In this document: piece after piece, positions 32,136 through 43,139 of the stretch | Layout: each line of letters begins with the position of its first letter | How positions within the stretch are numbered: position 1 is the stretch's first letter | The notes under the pieces: generated by a model | Databases searched by the model: none | The model's input: the letters and a program-made list of their open reading frames with translations, nothing else | What the model was told of the DNA's origin: nothing | Origin: Tridacna crocea | Lineage: Eukaryota > Mollusca > Bivalvia > Cardiida > Cardiidae | Length of the DNA stretch: 64,000 nucleotides | Direction: 5' to 3' | NCBI GenBank assembly: GCA_943736015.1 | Contig: OX031073.1 | Span: 28,671,210-28,735,209, forward strand | Program-made: the position numbers and the translations under genes

Positions 32136-32392
32136 ATAGTTTCATTGAGATCATTAGAAACATTGGAATTCTTAAAGTGAGTAAGCAGATGCGAATCTCG
32201 AATAGACTTGCGGCTGTAGCTTTTTCCACAAATATCACAGGTAAATGGTCGGGCCTGGGTGTGCTGGAACAAATGCTGCTTAAGGTTGCTCTGGCACTTG
32301 AACCTGAGACTGCAGAACTCACAGGCATATGGGGTCTCCCCTGTGTGCTTTCTCATATGTGTCTGCAAACCTGAGGAAATCTTAAATGATGC
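32132..32392 (-). CDS. Zinc-finger gene, last exon with fingers 4-6
   Basis: Encodes ASFKISSGLQTHMRKHTGET, YACEFCSLRFKCQSNLKQHL and FTCDICGKSYSRKSIRDSHL, then FKNSNVSNDLNETI and TAA. Acceptor gtgattttcag, phase 0. The stop falls in the TTAA where hairpin element 31907-32135 is inserted. Confidence 0.93.
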   Translation of the reverse strand, partial: ASFKISSGLQTHMRKHTGETPYACEFCSLRFKCQSNLKQHLFQHTQARPFTCDICGKSYSRKSIRDSHLLTHFKNSNVSNDLNETI

Positions 32393-35300
32393 CTGAAAAT
32401 CACAAGAATAGAATATTGATGACATAAAAAACTAGGGCTGTCACTGAATGTGAAATTTTAACAACTCTGAGAAAAGGCCTCTTGAAAACATTGTGGAAAA
32501 AGGATAAATTGCTGGTAATCAGCATTTTCTCCATTTCCTACAATGATTTCTGCTCTTTCAAAGAAAGATTCCATCATAGGAGACAATTTCAAATTTTGTT
32601 GGCAAGTATTTTTCCTTTTTTTCTTTGTTAGAATTATTATTTATAAATCTAAAGTCACTCTATCCTCATTACAAAAAGGAGACAATAATTACCTCCCTTT
32701 TCTGAAAACTATTACCTCCCTTTTCTGAAAACTAACAAAAATATGGAAAAATAATTTTAAGATGGGCATCAAAGTAATTTCTGGTCGGTTAGAAATGTGC
32801 AAAAATATTATATCAGTATAAATCCTTATTTATCAACTAATACGAAATTTCATACTATGTTGCACTAGAAGTGTTACTATGGTAATACCTTAACTCTTTA
32901 CCAAATGACAAAATCTTAGACTGGTCCAAATTGAAAGCATTTGCAGACGACAAAATAAAAGAGACTGAAAAATTGAAATATGTTTGGGAAGGGAAGAAAA
33001 CATTGTAGGAAAAGGAGAAAATGCTGGTTACCAGCATTTTCTCCTTTTCCCACAATGTTTTCTACCCTTCACAAATCAAAAATCAAATTTTCAGTCACTC
33101 TAATATTGTCATCTGAAATGCATTCGACTTGAACAAGCCTAAAATATTGTCGTTTGGTAATGAGTAAAGTGGCAGTATTACCTACCTGACAAATATCACA
33201 CTTGAAGGGTTTTTCGCCTGTATGTATCCTCATGTGGACCTTGAGCGTACATTTGTGTCTGAAGCGTCTGTTACATTCGGGACATTCGTATGGGATATCT
33301 GTCTCGTCATGAACACGGATATGTTGTCTGTAGTTACCGGCATCATGGAAAGACCTGCAGTGAAAAAGATTTAATATTTACCACACTATCCTAACTTTTG
33401 TGACCCTAGAAAGACAGCTTTAAAAAAACGTTGTTGTAGAAGGGGAAAATGCTGAAAACCAGCAATTTCTCCTTTTCCCACTATGTTTTTTGCCAGACAG
33501 ACAGACAAATACTTTTATTCTCAAATCTATAATACATAGACACATGAGAAAAAAAAAAAAAATCATTAGATTAATAACTGCATCTCGTGATAATGAAATA
33601 TACAATGTATGCCCTCCCTAAAAGAATTTCATTTCTTGAGTCCCATTTATTTTGTCATCTGCAGATGCTTCAATTTAGACAAAACTAAAATTTTGTTGTC
33701 TAGGAAAAAGTTATGATCTATTATCTTATTGTTTTACAAGCAAATTTAATAATCATCCCCTGTAGACAACTGTTTTGGCTTTGAAATAACTTCTTTGAAA
33801 AAATTTGTAGGAAAACAAAAAAGTATTTCTACCTAAAGACCGTTTCCACAGGTAATATTTACCTCTAGATCTGGCTCCCTGACAAGAACCACAGCACAAG
33901 GTCTTTTGTGTTTCTGTCATTACTTTACCAAAGAATCAGTGACTCTAAAGAGGAAATGCTTTTGAAAACATTGAGGAAAAAGTCATCTTGTTGATAATGC
34001 AGACATGTTAAGAATTTCATCGTAATCATAGTAAAAAGTTGGAGACGCTTACTATCAGGAAATTCTAATTTGTGGAGATTCGAACAACACACAGACTGCA
34101 ATGAAAAATTAAGTGAAAAATGCAGGTCGCCAGTCTTTTCTCCCCATTGTTTTTTTTTTGCACACCGTCATGCACAGTGTTGTAAAAACCATAGATTCGT
34201 TGGTAAAAACTTAAACACAATTAAATAAACCTAGAAAGCATCTTACCTGTCACATTGTGCACACTGGAACCTTTTCTGTACATGGCTTGTCTTAATATGC
34301 TTGGATAAATGTTCTAGATGAAAGAATTTCTGGTTACAAATTCTACAGACAAACTTTGCACACAGTCCATTCTCATCCCTATCTAGATCTTGCATCTCTG
34401 ACTCGTGGAGGTCTGCAGTCTTCATCATTGTGCTAACGATGGAAAGTATCTCCTCATTGTCACGAACCATGAACTTAATTTTCCCATCTCTCTCCGACAC
34501 CTGGCAGCCATATTGGTTTTTCAAAGCACCGATTTCTGGAAATCTTGAAAAATTGGTGTTTTCGAGGTTTATATTATTTGAATTGTAATCACTGACATTG
34601 GATTTCATTGTTTTCACTGATGGATGAATGGGTTTGTCGTCAACTTGTTGTTCTCCTATAGATCTCTCATGTTTGATTTCTTTATGGTTTGATTCTGGAG
34701 ATAATGAATTGTTTTCTGTAAATTGAGAAGGAAGTGTTTTTCTTCTTCCATTTCTTGCTTTAACTTTCTTTGGCTCAAAAGGTCTTGTTAATCCATTACG
34801 ATTGGATACTCCATTCATGTAAGTATTATTCAAAAAGCTTTGCATCCAGTAATTAAACTGCATAAAATATGCACTTAATTGCATCATGTTCATATTTTCC
34901 ATTGTGTTTGGCTGCATCTTCCTCATCCACTGAACAAACTGTTGCATTGACACAGCTCTTCCTCCCCCGCCAGTTTGGTTCATCATATCCTTGAAGATGT
35001 CCATCACTTTCAGCTGATCTACAATGCTTCCTGTTCCCATTTCTTTTTCTTTTTTCTCAGTTACTTTGTTTCCAACTAATTTATGACTGGATAAGGACAA
35101 ATCAACAGGCTCATTGTCACTTTTCATAGATACTTCCGAGTGTTTGGTAATTGAATCACTTTTAACTTTACTTGGCTTTGACAAATCAATGACTTCATCT
35201 TGGTAACTTAAAACTTCTGTACTGGTTTCATGTGTCTGAGGTGTTTGTTTTCTAACAGTCATGTCCAGCACATTATAATCACACAATGTCACATGACTAA

Positions 35301-36402
35301 TCCTGCTGTTTGAGAATTTCTCAGGTTTTGACTGCAAGCTATCTGATGATACTTGAGTAGGACTGGATAATGCTGAAAAATGGTTCGATGATATGTGTGG
35401 AGGCAGAGATGATTTAATAGTGGGAGAAAACAAAGTTTTTGACAAGGTATGTGACAATACTGGGAAATTTCTGGATGAATGAAGATCAGGTGACTTTGGT
35501 ATCATGTCATTTTTGGCAGGCGTTGAAGTTTTCAATGGAATGTTGGAATAGCGAATACTTGAGCTTGACAACTTAGGCAATGGAATGGAATGCTGATTGG
35601 TTGAACTAGACAAGTTGGAATGATCTGATAGTGCTACTGATGATGGTGATGATGAAGATTGTCTTGAAAGGCTTATATCATTCATTGGTAGATCTCTTGT
35701 GCATTGAGCTTTGACTTTCATTATGTTTGTAATTGTATTTTCTAGTGAGAACTTTCTTTTCCTTTTATTAGCACCAACAAGTTTGGGTACTGAAAGCTGA
35801 TTCCCCTCAGATGACTGTTTATTGCACTCTTTGTCGATATCTTCTATTTTATTTGATTTAACATAACTTATTGCATCACTTTCTTCCACAGGAGATACTA
35901 GTTCAGGTTTATCTAATTTTTCTGTATCAATATTCAATACACTTGATTTCTCTTGCAAATTCTGTTCAGTTCTGTCACCAGTTGTTTCTTTGCTTGTCAA
36001 GTTAGAATCAAGTACATACAAATAGCTGGATTCTTTTTTCTCTTGAATTTCATTTGATATAATTGCATTTTCCTCATGTACATCACTTGTTCTTTTATTA
36101 GGTCTTAAATCAAGAACTGGTACATTTTGTAATGTATAATTATAACCAATTTCTTTCTCTTCATGTCTGACTTCTTCAACAGATTCAGATTTGGCATGGC
36201 TAACTTCCTCATTGTTTCTTTTATCTTCACTTTTATCGCTGTCAGAGGATTCTGTTGCTTCTGTTGACTCTTCCTCCTTATAATCGAGGTCAATAACGTA
36301 GTTAAACTTTTCATCATCAGAGTCGATACTGTCATCATCCATCACAGAGTAGTTGTAGGTGTCCAGTTTCGGTGTAACCATCATCATGTTGCTTTCCATC
36401 AT
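32132..36402 (-). CDS. Six-finger C2H2 zinc-finger protein with DLS/CtBP-type motifs, putative transcriptional regulator
   Basis: Three exons (36402-34247, 33354-33186, 32392-32132) join in phase into 861 residues. Seen: an acidic serine-rich N-terminus (DDDSIDSDDEK), basic KRKRK (about 213-217), a long low-complexity serine-rich region, EVIDLSKPSK (about 403-412) and EPVDLSLSSH (about 431-440), a methionine-rich segment (about 480-530), basic KKVKARNGRRK (about 545-555), then six C2H2 fingers from about 686 to 848, the last four joined by TGEKP-like linkers. Known: PxDLS binds the CtBP corepressor, so repression is a reasonable inference. The start is MM at the head of the exon (acceptor tatttccag, exon from 36408); the frame stays open upstream only through intron sequence, so extra 5' exons are possible. 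I cannot assign an orthologue. The stop codon lies within a hairpin element's TTAA. Confidence 0.88.
32447..32600 (-). mobile_element. HP1 fragment in zinc-finger intron 2
   Basis: ttaacaactctgagaaaagg to 'gctctttcaaagaaagattcc'; distal arm missing. Confidence 0.6.
32890..33166 (+). mobile_element. HP1 element forming a full-length palindrome
   Basis: 277 bp. The right half carries the distal 'cagtcactctaatattgtcatctgaaatgc' arm as the complement of the left arm, instead of the usual short right end. Lies 20 bases from the donor of the middle zinc-finger exon. Confidence 0.8.
33186..33354 (-). CDS. Zinc-finger gene, exon with fingers 2-4
   Basis: Encodes (R)SFHDAGNYRQHIRVHD (rest of finger 2), YECPECNRRFRHKCTLKVHM + RIHTGEKP (finger 3) and FKCDICQ (start of finger 4). 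Acceptor tttttcactgcag, donor GTAGGT. A palindromic HP1 copy ends about 20 bases beyond the donor. Confidence 0.93.
33374..33712 (-). mobile_element. HP1 element with a ~120-bp insertion
   Basis: Hairpin at 33445-33487; the distal arm resumes at about 33612. The interruption starts with agacagacagacaaatactt and contains an A-run; source unknown. Confidence 0.65.
33713..34246. other. Zinc-finger intron 1, remainder
   Basis: Contains a very decayed hairpin-element trace (33960-34200, ending ttggtaaaaacttaa); otherwise nothing. Confidence 0.4.
34247..36402 (-). CDS. Zinc-finger gene, large exon: regulatory N-terminus, finger 1, start of finger 2
   Basis: 718 codons plus two bases with no stop, far beyond chance in AT-rich DNA. 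Finger 1 is FVCRICNQKFFHLEHLSKHI + KTSH. Finger 2 starts as FQCAQCD(R) and is split by the intron (donor GTAAGA). Composition (S, N, D, E, K rich, few aromatics) suggests disorder before the fingers. Confidence 0.9.
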
Positions 36403-36423
36403 GACTGCCTGGAAATACATGAA

Positions 36424-36600
36424 CACGAAGCTCCAGATAGAGGGGGTGATTTTGATTTTAGAGTTGAAAATTTTAATCATTCTCAACTAAAACCCTATGT
36501 TATGGGTACTCATTTGAATCGTCTCATCAAGACGATTCTAATGAGTAACCACAGCATAGGGTTTGGAAGAGACTTAAAGGATTCAGAGTTCCATCACACC
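36424..36600. repeat. Hairpin repeat with GTACTCATTTGAATCGTCTC arms
   Basis: Same family as 6318-6650: 'gggtgattttgattttagag', then arms gtactcatttgaatcgtctc / gagacgattctaatgagta flanked by aaaccctatgttatg / catagggttt. Begins about 15 bases upstream of the zinc-finger exon acceptor. Confidence 0.75.
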
Positions 36601-36630
36601 CTTTTATCTGGACATCTGCATGTATATGTA

Positions 36631-36860
36631 TTAACTCTCTACCCCATAAGGCATTTCTATGGTATCTCTAATTGACCCTAAATAACAGCAAGGATGACCC
36701 CATTTTTTAAGTGTATATGGCACCTTTTTGATAGCATAGAAAACATTGTGACAATAGGTGAAATTGCTCGTGACGAGCAATTTCACCTTTTGCCACAATG
36801 TTTTCTAAAGGCTCCTACAAGCAATGCATAGAAATGAGTATCTATGAAGTAAAGGGTTAA
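36631..36860 (+). mobile_element. HP3 hairpin element
   Basis: Complete, TTAA both ends; the right one is shared with a truncated HP1 copy that runs to about 36954. Confidence 0.9.
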
Positions 36861-36954
36861 CTCTTTACCACACAATACTGAGTTTTAATAAACCTGAGAG
36901 AAGTGGGCTTTTAAAAACATTATGGAAAAAGAGCTTATTAGTGAAATGGGTTAA

Positions 36955-37165
36955 AATTTACAGAGCCTACAGAGATCCAAATTTTGTGAGTTGTACCCAC
37001 AACTATACATATAGAGATTCATTGTGGAAAACTTAAAATTATTCTAATAATTGAAACTTTAGGAGTAGTTGTGCACACAAGAAATTGCTATTGGTTGGAC
37101 GCACGGACAGACAGACGGGCGGACAGATGGATGACCAGGACATAATATAATATGACCCTTCTGGC
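36955..37165. repeat. Bivalve-type dispersed repeat
   Basis: 'cacaactatacatatagaga' + 'ttcattgtgg' and 'ttggacgcacggacagacag' are typical of a common repeat; a related piece is at 7655-7745. Confidence 0.5.
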
Positions 37166-37330
37166 GTGTAAAAAGGAGACAATGCTGGTAATCAGCATTT
37201 TCTTCTTTTCATACAATCTTTTCTACCCTTTCAAAATCAAATCCCATTATTTTAGCTAACAGTGAATATGTCATCTGCAAATGCTTTCAATTTTGATTAG
37301 ATCTTGTGAAATCTTTTGTCAGACGTAACA
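37166..37330 (-). mobile_element. HP1 fragment
   Basis: Hairpin (gacaatgctggtaatcagcattttc) and distal arm; proximal end replaced by the repeat to the left. Confidence 0.6.
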
Positions 37331-37499
37331 TTCAACCAGACAACAAACATTCACACTGAAAGCATTACCAGATGACAACTGTGGCTCAATGAATCTAATC
37401 TGTCTAGTTCCAAGCATTTTCTACACTATGCTTTCTAAAAGCTTCTTCCAAAGGTTTTTAAGTCTTTAACATACAGTTCCTACTTTTAAGCTCTGTACT

Positions 37500-37925
37500 A
37501 CTAAACAAAACCTAACAGATCCAAGCCCGACCTGATGGCTCAGTGGTGAGCGTGTCGGACTCATGACCTGGTGGTTGTGAGGCGAACCTTCTTTCCGGTG
37601 TACATCCACCTCTCACATCTGCTGAAGCATGTGAGAAAAGTAATCGGTGATAATGGAATAATAGTTGTGTTAGTACTGGTGTGCGAAAGCCAGGAAACAC
37701 ATGTGTGTAACCGACCACCATGATATGACCTTAGCTGTTAAACTCCAATACAACCAACCAACCAACAGATCCAAATCGGAAGCATTTCCAAAGGACATAG
37801 TAAATGAGGTACAAGTTACTGGATTTGTTTGTAAATGATAAAGAAGATTGTGGGAAAAGGAGAAACTGCTGGTTACAAGCATATTCCAATTTTACCACTA
37901 TATTTTCAAATGTCGTCTTTCTCTC
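37500..37925 (+). mobile_element. HP1 element split by a SINE
   Basis: 'ctaaacaaaacctaacagatccaa' continues after the SINE as 'gatccaaatcggaagcattt ... gtgggaaaaggagaaactgctgg'. Confidence 0.7.
37525..37763 (+). mobile_element. tRNA-derived SINE
   Basis: Head gcccgacctgatggctcagt with A-box; body shared with 8191-8461; tail ccaatacaaccaaccaacc. Target duplication AACAGATCCAA at 37514-37524 and 37764-37774. The B-box region is altered (gtgaggcgaacc). Confidence 0.88.
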
Positions 37926-37935
37926 TTCTCTTCTT

Positions 37936-38164
37936 TTAACCCTTTACCACACAATGACAACTTTTGTCGACCCTTGGAAACAAGTCTTTTGAAAACACTG
38001 TGGGGAAAAGGAGAAAATGCTGGTAATCAGCATTTTCTCCTTTTTTCCCCATTGTTTTCTATCCTATCAATAAACAGTTGCACCATTTGTGCTACATTGT
38101 ATTGTCATCTACAAATTCTTTCATTTTGAAAAGGGCTAAAATTTGTTGTCTGGTAATGGGTTAA
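37936..38164 (-). mobile_element. HP1 hairpin element
   Basis: Complete; right TTAA shared with the next copy. Confidence 0.87.
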
Positions 38165-38389
38165 CCCTTTCCCAAACAATCCCTGGTTTTTACGACCCTA
38201 AGATAGAAGCCTTTAGAAAACATTGTTGGAAATGGAGAAAATGCTGGTAACCAGCATTTTCTCCTTTTCCCACAATGTTTTCTATCCTTCACAAAACAAA
38301 TTTCAAATTTTCAGTCACTTTTATTTTGTCGTCTGCAAATGCTTTCGATTTAGACAACCCTAAAGTATTGTCGTTTGGTAGTGAGTTAA
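38161..38389 (-). mobile_element. HP1 hairpin element
   Basis: Complete; same orientation as its left neighbour across a shared TTAA. Confidence 0.88.
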
Positions 38390-38906
38390 AAGTTGAAATG
38401 GTGTGGTAGAAGGTTAAGATTTATTCTGAGTTGACAGCAGCAAAGGAAAGAGACCAAAGGGACTAAAAGTAAAGCATTTCAATATAAAAGAATTAACTTC
38501 TACATGAAAAATACAGACTACCCATATAAAACTCAAAGCTGAAAAATAAACACTACTCATTTACACAATACAGGAAAAATCTAAGCCCAGGTTTCACCTT
38601 ACAAACCTTAAAGATAGTATAAAAGGAGATATGTGCGAGAGAAATAAGAGAGCAGATGCGTCCTTTTTGCATTGACTTTAACATACATAAATTATCATTC
38701 TATTTAATGAATAATTATGTATCTTTAACTTGTAGCAGACAAATTCACTGCACTCTACTATTCAACAAATATATTGAACTGGCCTAAATTATATGAAATG
38801 TAGAGGGATAAATAACATGAGCCTCAAAGACTGAGATATGCCTTTGGCAGTGAGTAAAACATTGTGGGAAAAGGAGAAAATGCTGGTTACTCACTTCAGT
38901 TATTCA
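38390..38906. other. No gene recognised
   Basis: AT-rich; only a half hairpin (acattgtgggaaaaggagaaaatgctgg region, 38861-38888). Confidence 0.45.
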
Positions 38907-39122
38907 TTAACCCTTTACCAGACAAAAACAATTTAGCCTTGCCCAAATTAAAAGCATTTGCAGATCACAATTTCAATGTGGCTCAAATGGTGAAATTTTT
39001 CCATGACTGGGTAGAAAACATTGTGTAAAAAAGGAGAAAATGCTGGTTACCAGCATTTCCTCCTTTCCCACAATGTTTTCCAAAGGGGCATTAAAAGTCG
39101 TCATTGTGCTGTAAGGGGATAA
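38907..39122 (+). mobile_element. HP1 hairpin element
   Basis: Left TTAA intact; right end ctgtaaggggataa worn. Confidence 0.83.
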
Positions 39123-39286
39123 TTGTGCTGTATTTGTTAGACTGTCTTTATTCTTTTTTTTTAAATTGCATGTGACTGGTAATTGAAAAATCAGTAAGCA
39201 ACTATTACTCATTAAAAACATTGTTGGAGAAGGAAAAAGATGAAGGTGTCAAGCAATTTCTCCTTTTTCAATTATGTTTACACCTG

Positions 39287-39504
39287 AACCGTTTACTCCA
39301 TAAATACTCATTTCTATGCAAAAACCATTGGAAAACATTGTGGCAAAAGGTGAAATTGCTTGTGACAAGCAATTTCACCTTTTGTCACAATGTTTTCTAT
39401 GCTATCAAAAGGTGTCATATACATATAAGAAACAGGTTCATCCTTGCTGTTATTTAGGGTCAATTAGAGATACCACAAAAATGCCTTATGGGGTAAAGGG
39501 TTAA
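39287..39504 (-). mobile_element. HP3 hairpin element
   Basis: Reverse; right TTAA intact. A short HP hairpin scrap (39206-39280) precedes it. Confidence 0.87.
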
Positions 39505-39618
39505 CAAACATGCAGTTTCTGATAAATGAAACATATTCTAAATGTCACCAATGCCTTTAATTTGGATCAGCTCTGATCTTCTGTCCACTTTTTGACCCTT
39601 CACCACATAATCCTGAGT

Positions 39619-39901
39619 TTAACCCTTTACCACACAATGAAGACTTTTAACACCCCTGAAAGAGAAATTAAGCTTTTGAAAACATTGTGGGAAAAGGAGA
39701 AAAAGCTGGTTCCAATAGGGTAAGAAACATTGTGGGAAAAGGAGAAAATGCTGATTACTAGCAACTTCTCCTTTTCCCACAATGTTTTCTATCCTGCTGG
39801 AAACAAATATGAAATTTCAATTTTTAAGGTTACTTTTATTTTGTAGTTTCCAAGTGCTTTTAAATTAGACCAGTCTGTAATTTTGTCACTTTGGTAAAGG
39901 G
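39619..39901 (-). mobile_element. HP1 element with an internal direct duplication
   Basis: The stretch 'acattgtgggaaaaggagaa' occurs twice in direct orientation (about 39682 and 39727) before one right half-hairpin. Confidence 0.8.
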
Positions 39902-39902
39902 A

Positions 39903-40066
39903 ATTTTTTTTCCTTTTCCCAATGGGTTTTCTACCCTAGCATAGACAAAAACCTTTTTTTGACGCACAGTTGATTTTTTGTCTGAAAAAGACTTACAGCT
40001 TGGACAAGTCTAGAAGTTTGTCATTTGGGAAACAGTTTTAGCCTTTTACCACACAAGTCCGACTTT
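39903..40066 (-). mobile_element. HP4-like distal fragment and HP1 end fragment
   Basis: 'ccttttcccaatgggttttc' to 'gtcatttgggaaacagtttta', then 'gccttttaccacacaagtccg' cut by the next insertion. Confidence 0.6.
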
Positions 40067-40294
40067 TAACCCTTTCCCAAACAATCCCTTGTTTTTACAG
40101 GTCAGGAATAGAAGCCTTTTGAAAACATTGTGGGAAAAGAAGAAAATGCTGGTAACCAGCATTTTCTCCTTTTCCCACAATGTTTTAAATCCTGTCATAT
40201 AGAAAAATCAACTTTTTAGCAACTGTTAATTTGTCACCTGCAAAATGCTTTCAATTTGGTCCGGTCCAAAATTTGCCGTTTGGGAAAGGGTTAA
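40066..40294 (-). mobile_element. HP1/HP4-intermediate hairpin element
   Basis: Ends ccctttcccaaacaatccct ... tgccgtttgggaaaggg with the HP1 hairpin. TTAA both sides; right one shared. Confidence 0.87.
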
Positions 40295-40490
40295 CGACCC
40301 TGAGAAAGAAGCCTTTTGAAAATATTGTAGAAAAAGGAGAAGTTGCTGGTAATCAGCATTTTCTCCTTTACCCACAATGTTTCCTACCCTACTGGAAACA
40401 AATTTCACTTTTTGAGTTTTTTATTTTGTCGTGTGCAAATGCTTTCAATTTGGACCAGTCTAAAATTTTGTCATTTGGGAAACAGTTTAA
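40291..40490 (-). mobile_element. HP1 element lacking its first ~25 bp
   Basis: Begins directly at 'acgaccctgagaaagaagcc' after the shared TTAA; right TTAA intact. Confidence 0.8.
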
Positions 40491-40641
40491 AGATTCAGCT
40501 ATCATCTATATCAAAGATTGGTGAGATAAGATCATTGCAAAAATACTTAATATACCTTATTTGTAAACCTTTACCAAACAACTAAATTTCTGACTTTATG
40601 AAATTAGTGGCATTTGCTGACGAATGATAAATGTTACTCAA

Positions 40642-40833
40642 AACCCATTACCACACAATCCCTACTTTAAACGACCCAGAGAAAGAAGCCTTTAGAAGAC
40701 ATTGTGGGAAAAGGAGAAAATGCTGGTAACCATCATTTTCTCCAATTCCCACCATGAATTCTTCAATTTTGAATTTTGGTTAGCAAACTCTTTCAATTTG
40801 AAAAATGCATAAATTTTTGTGTTGTAAAAAGTC
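40642..40833 (-). mobile_element. HP1 element, shortened
   Basis: Hairpin with an altered right half; distal arm mostly lost. Preceded (40567-40641) by the left arm of another copy. Confidence 0.7.
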
Positions 40834-40989
40834 ATAAGTTACAATATAAGAATATCAACTCTATAAAGTACTAAAGTAAACTACAAAAATGATGATAGGC
40901 AAACTGAAACCAGATCTACATATTTTCTTCTAAAAAACTGAAATTGTTTGTAAATTTCTTCCACATACAGTGTATGCATCTTATGTATA

Positions 40990-41218
40990 TTAACCCTTTA
41001 CCCCATAAGACATTTCTATGGTATCTCTAATTGACCCTAAATAACAGCAAAGATGAAGCTGTTTCTTATGTGTATACGACATCTTTTGATAGCATAGAAA
41101 ACATTGTGGCAAAAGCTGTAATTGCTCGTCATGAGCAATTTCACCTTTTGCCGCAATGTTTTCCAAAGGCTCCTACAAGCAATGTGTAGAAATGAGTATC
41201 TATGGAGTAAAGGGTTAA
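40990..41218 (+). mobile_element. HP3 hairpin element
   Basis: Complete, TTAA both ends, right one shared. Confidence 0.9.
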
Positions 41219-41443
41219 CTCTTTACCAAACAATACCTGGTTTTCAGGACTCTGTGAAAGAAGCCTTTTGAAAACATTGTGGGAAAAGAAGAAAATGCTG
41301 GTAACCAGCGCTTCCTTCTTTTCCCACAATATTTTCTACCCGTTCCAAAACAAATATCAATTTTTGAGTCCCTTGAATTTTTTCGTCTGCAAGTGCTTCC
41401 ATTTTGGACAAGTCTAAAATTTTGTCATCTATTACAGAGTTAA
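41215..41443 (-). mobile_element. HP1 hairpin element
   Basis: Complete; hairpin variant gctggtaaccagcgcttcc. Confidence 0.87.
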
Positions 41444-42811
41444 CCAACTGCTAAAATCTAGTAAGAGCTCAAATTCTAAATGCTATCAATACCCTAAAAA
41501 GGTAGCAATGCAATTATAGAATAAGTAAACAAAACAATACCCTGCTGGAAATATGCGTTTTTTCTTTCACGTCTATTCTCTTTATAATTCAAAAAACATC
41601 TAAGATGTAACAAAATAATGCAACAAGTCAATAACAGTCCTGAAAATAAATTAAAATCCTACCTGCCTGCTCAAACTTGTGAGTCCATCTGATAATTAAA
41701 CAACAGGTCAGATACAATCCACCTTAACACCCTATATCAGGTAAGCAAAGCAAAACAGAGAAAAAAATCACAATGAAAAATCTGCAATCACTATTGTTAT
41801 ATTATCCCATATGCCAGGGGGCAGTTTTCCTCTACTCATTGAGGTCCTATTGTCTACCCCCCTTTCATACTACCCACACAGTCACTATAAAAACCAATTC
41901 AATAAATAGTACAACAATAAAATGTGTGAAAAACAGCTTAGTCGATCCCTCTGTCAGTCAGCCTTCTATTTTTGATAGTCTCTTTTCTAGTATGATTTGG
42001 TAACAATAGAAACCAGGTGAACAAAGTTTAATACTCTAAAAAACCAATACATTTATATGAAATGGATATTTTATACCTTAGCACATAAAACATAGATTTC
42101 TACAATTTCAGAGCTGTTGTAGCCACACATTATCAAAGAATGAGGAACATAGATAGAAATGAATGTTTTGTACATACCTTACATGTAAAGCAATTTTGTT
42201 ACACATAGGTCTTTCTTGGCCTCCTGTGAGCCATATTGCATGAATTTCGACAGAAGTTATTTGCCTATGGAAATCTGATTTTTAAAGTTCAACAGCAATA
42301 TTTCATCCTTTAGATACACGTTTCAGAGAAATAAATCTGTGATATTTTACTACTTCTTTTTGTCATCAAAGAATTTTAGCATTCTACATACATAATAATG
42401 TGTGCTTTTGTTTGAATTTTAACTTTGATACACATCCAAAATTTCATCTTTGAAATATCATTCTGCTCTCGCGTACACATACAATTTACAAAACATGTAT
42501 ATTAATGTGTACCCTATGGAAGAATGTTAGACTTCATTTAAGCAATTAAAGATAAAAGTCTTTATTTTTTCAAGTGATAGTACATGTATTTGTCATCAAT
42601 TAGGTAGAAAATAATTGTGATAAAAGATGAAATGCTGGTTCTGCCACAATTTTTTGTAAAAGCTGTCTTCCACAGGATTGTTAAAACTCATGACTGTGTG
42701 GTAAAGATATCAGAAAAACTAATACTAGTAATTATGTAGGCTTTGAAGCAAAGCCAGGCAAACCTGTGCAAAAGGCACATTTCAGAGCTTGAAACCAAAC
42801 TGCTTTGGCTC
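41444..42811. other. Longest stretch without hairpin elements between 36 and 54 kb; no gene recognised
   Basis: AT-rich. One short minus-strand open stretch near 42175-42275 has plausible splice sites but is too short to call. A decayed HP half lies at 42600-42715. Confidence 0.45.
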
Positions 42812-43041
42812 TTAACCCCTTACCACACGGCAAAATTTTAGACCTATCCAAATTGAAAGCATTTGCAGTCAACAATTTTAAAGTGACTCACATGGTGCAA
42901 TTTTGCTTTGATAGGGTAGGAAACTTTGTGGGAAAAGAAGAAAATGCTGGTTACCAGCATTTTCTCCTTTTCCCACAAAGTTTTCAAAAGGCTTTTTCCT
43001 CTAGGGGCATTAAAAGTCGTTGTTGTGTGGTAAAGGGTTAA
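42812..43041 (+). mobile_element. HP1 hairpin element
   Basis: Complete, TTAA both ends. Subtype with the 'tcaacaattttaaagtgact' arm and the 'aggggcattaaaagtcg' right end. Confidence 0.88.
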
Positions 43042-43139
43042 TTTCCGTACATCATGTACATGTACCATACTTCAGAGGTCTAATGATCACTTACCATCGT
43101 CACTGCTGATCATTGTCTGTCAGACACCGATGTGAAAGA

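Noticed and set aside
36403-36486. N-terminal extension of the zinc-finger ORF (MRMIKIFNSK...)
   Set aside because: It runs through the splice acceptor and into a hairpin repeat; translation more likely begins at the MM codons just inside the exon.
42175-42275. Possible minus-strand mini-exon (ITSVEIHAIWLTGGQERPMC...)
   Set aside because: About 32 codons with plausible AG and GT, but the phase does not join to neighbouring candidate exons and the length is at chance level.
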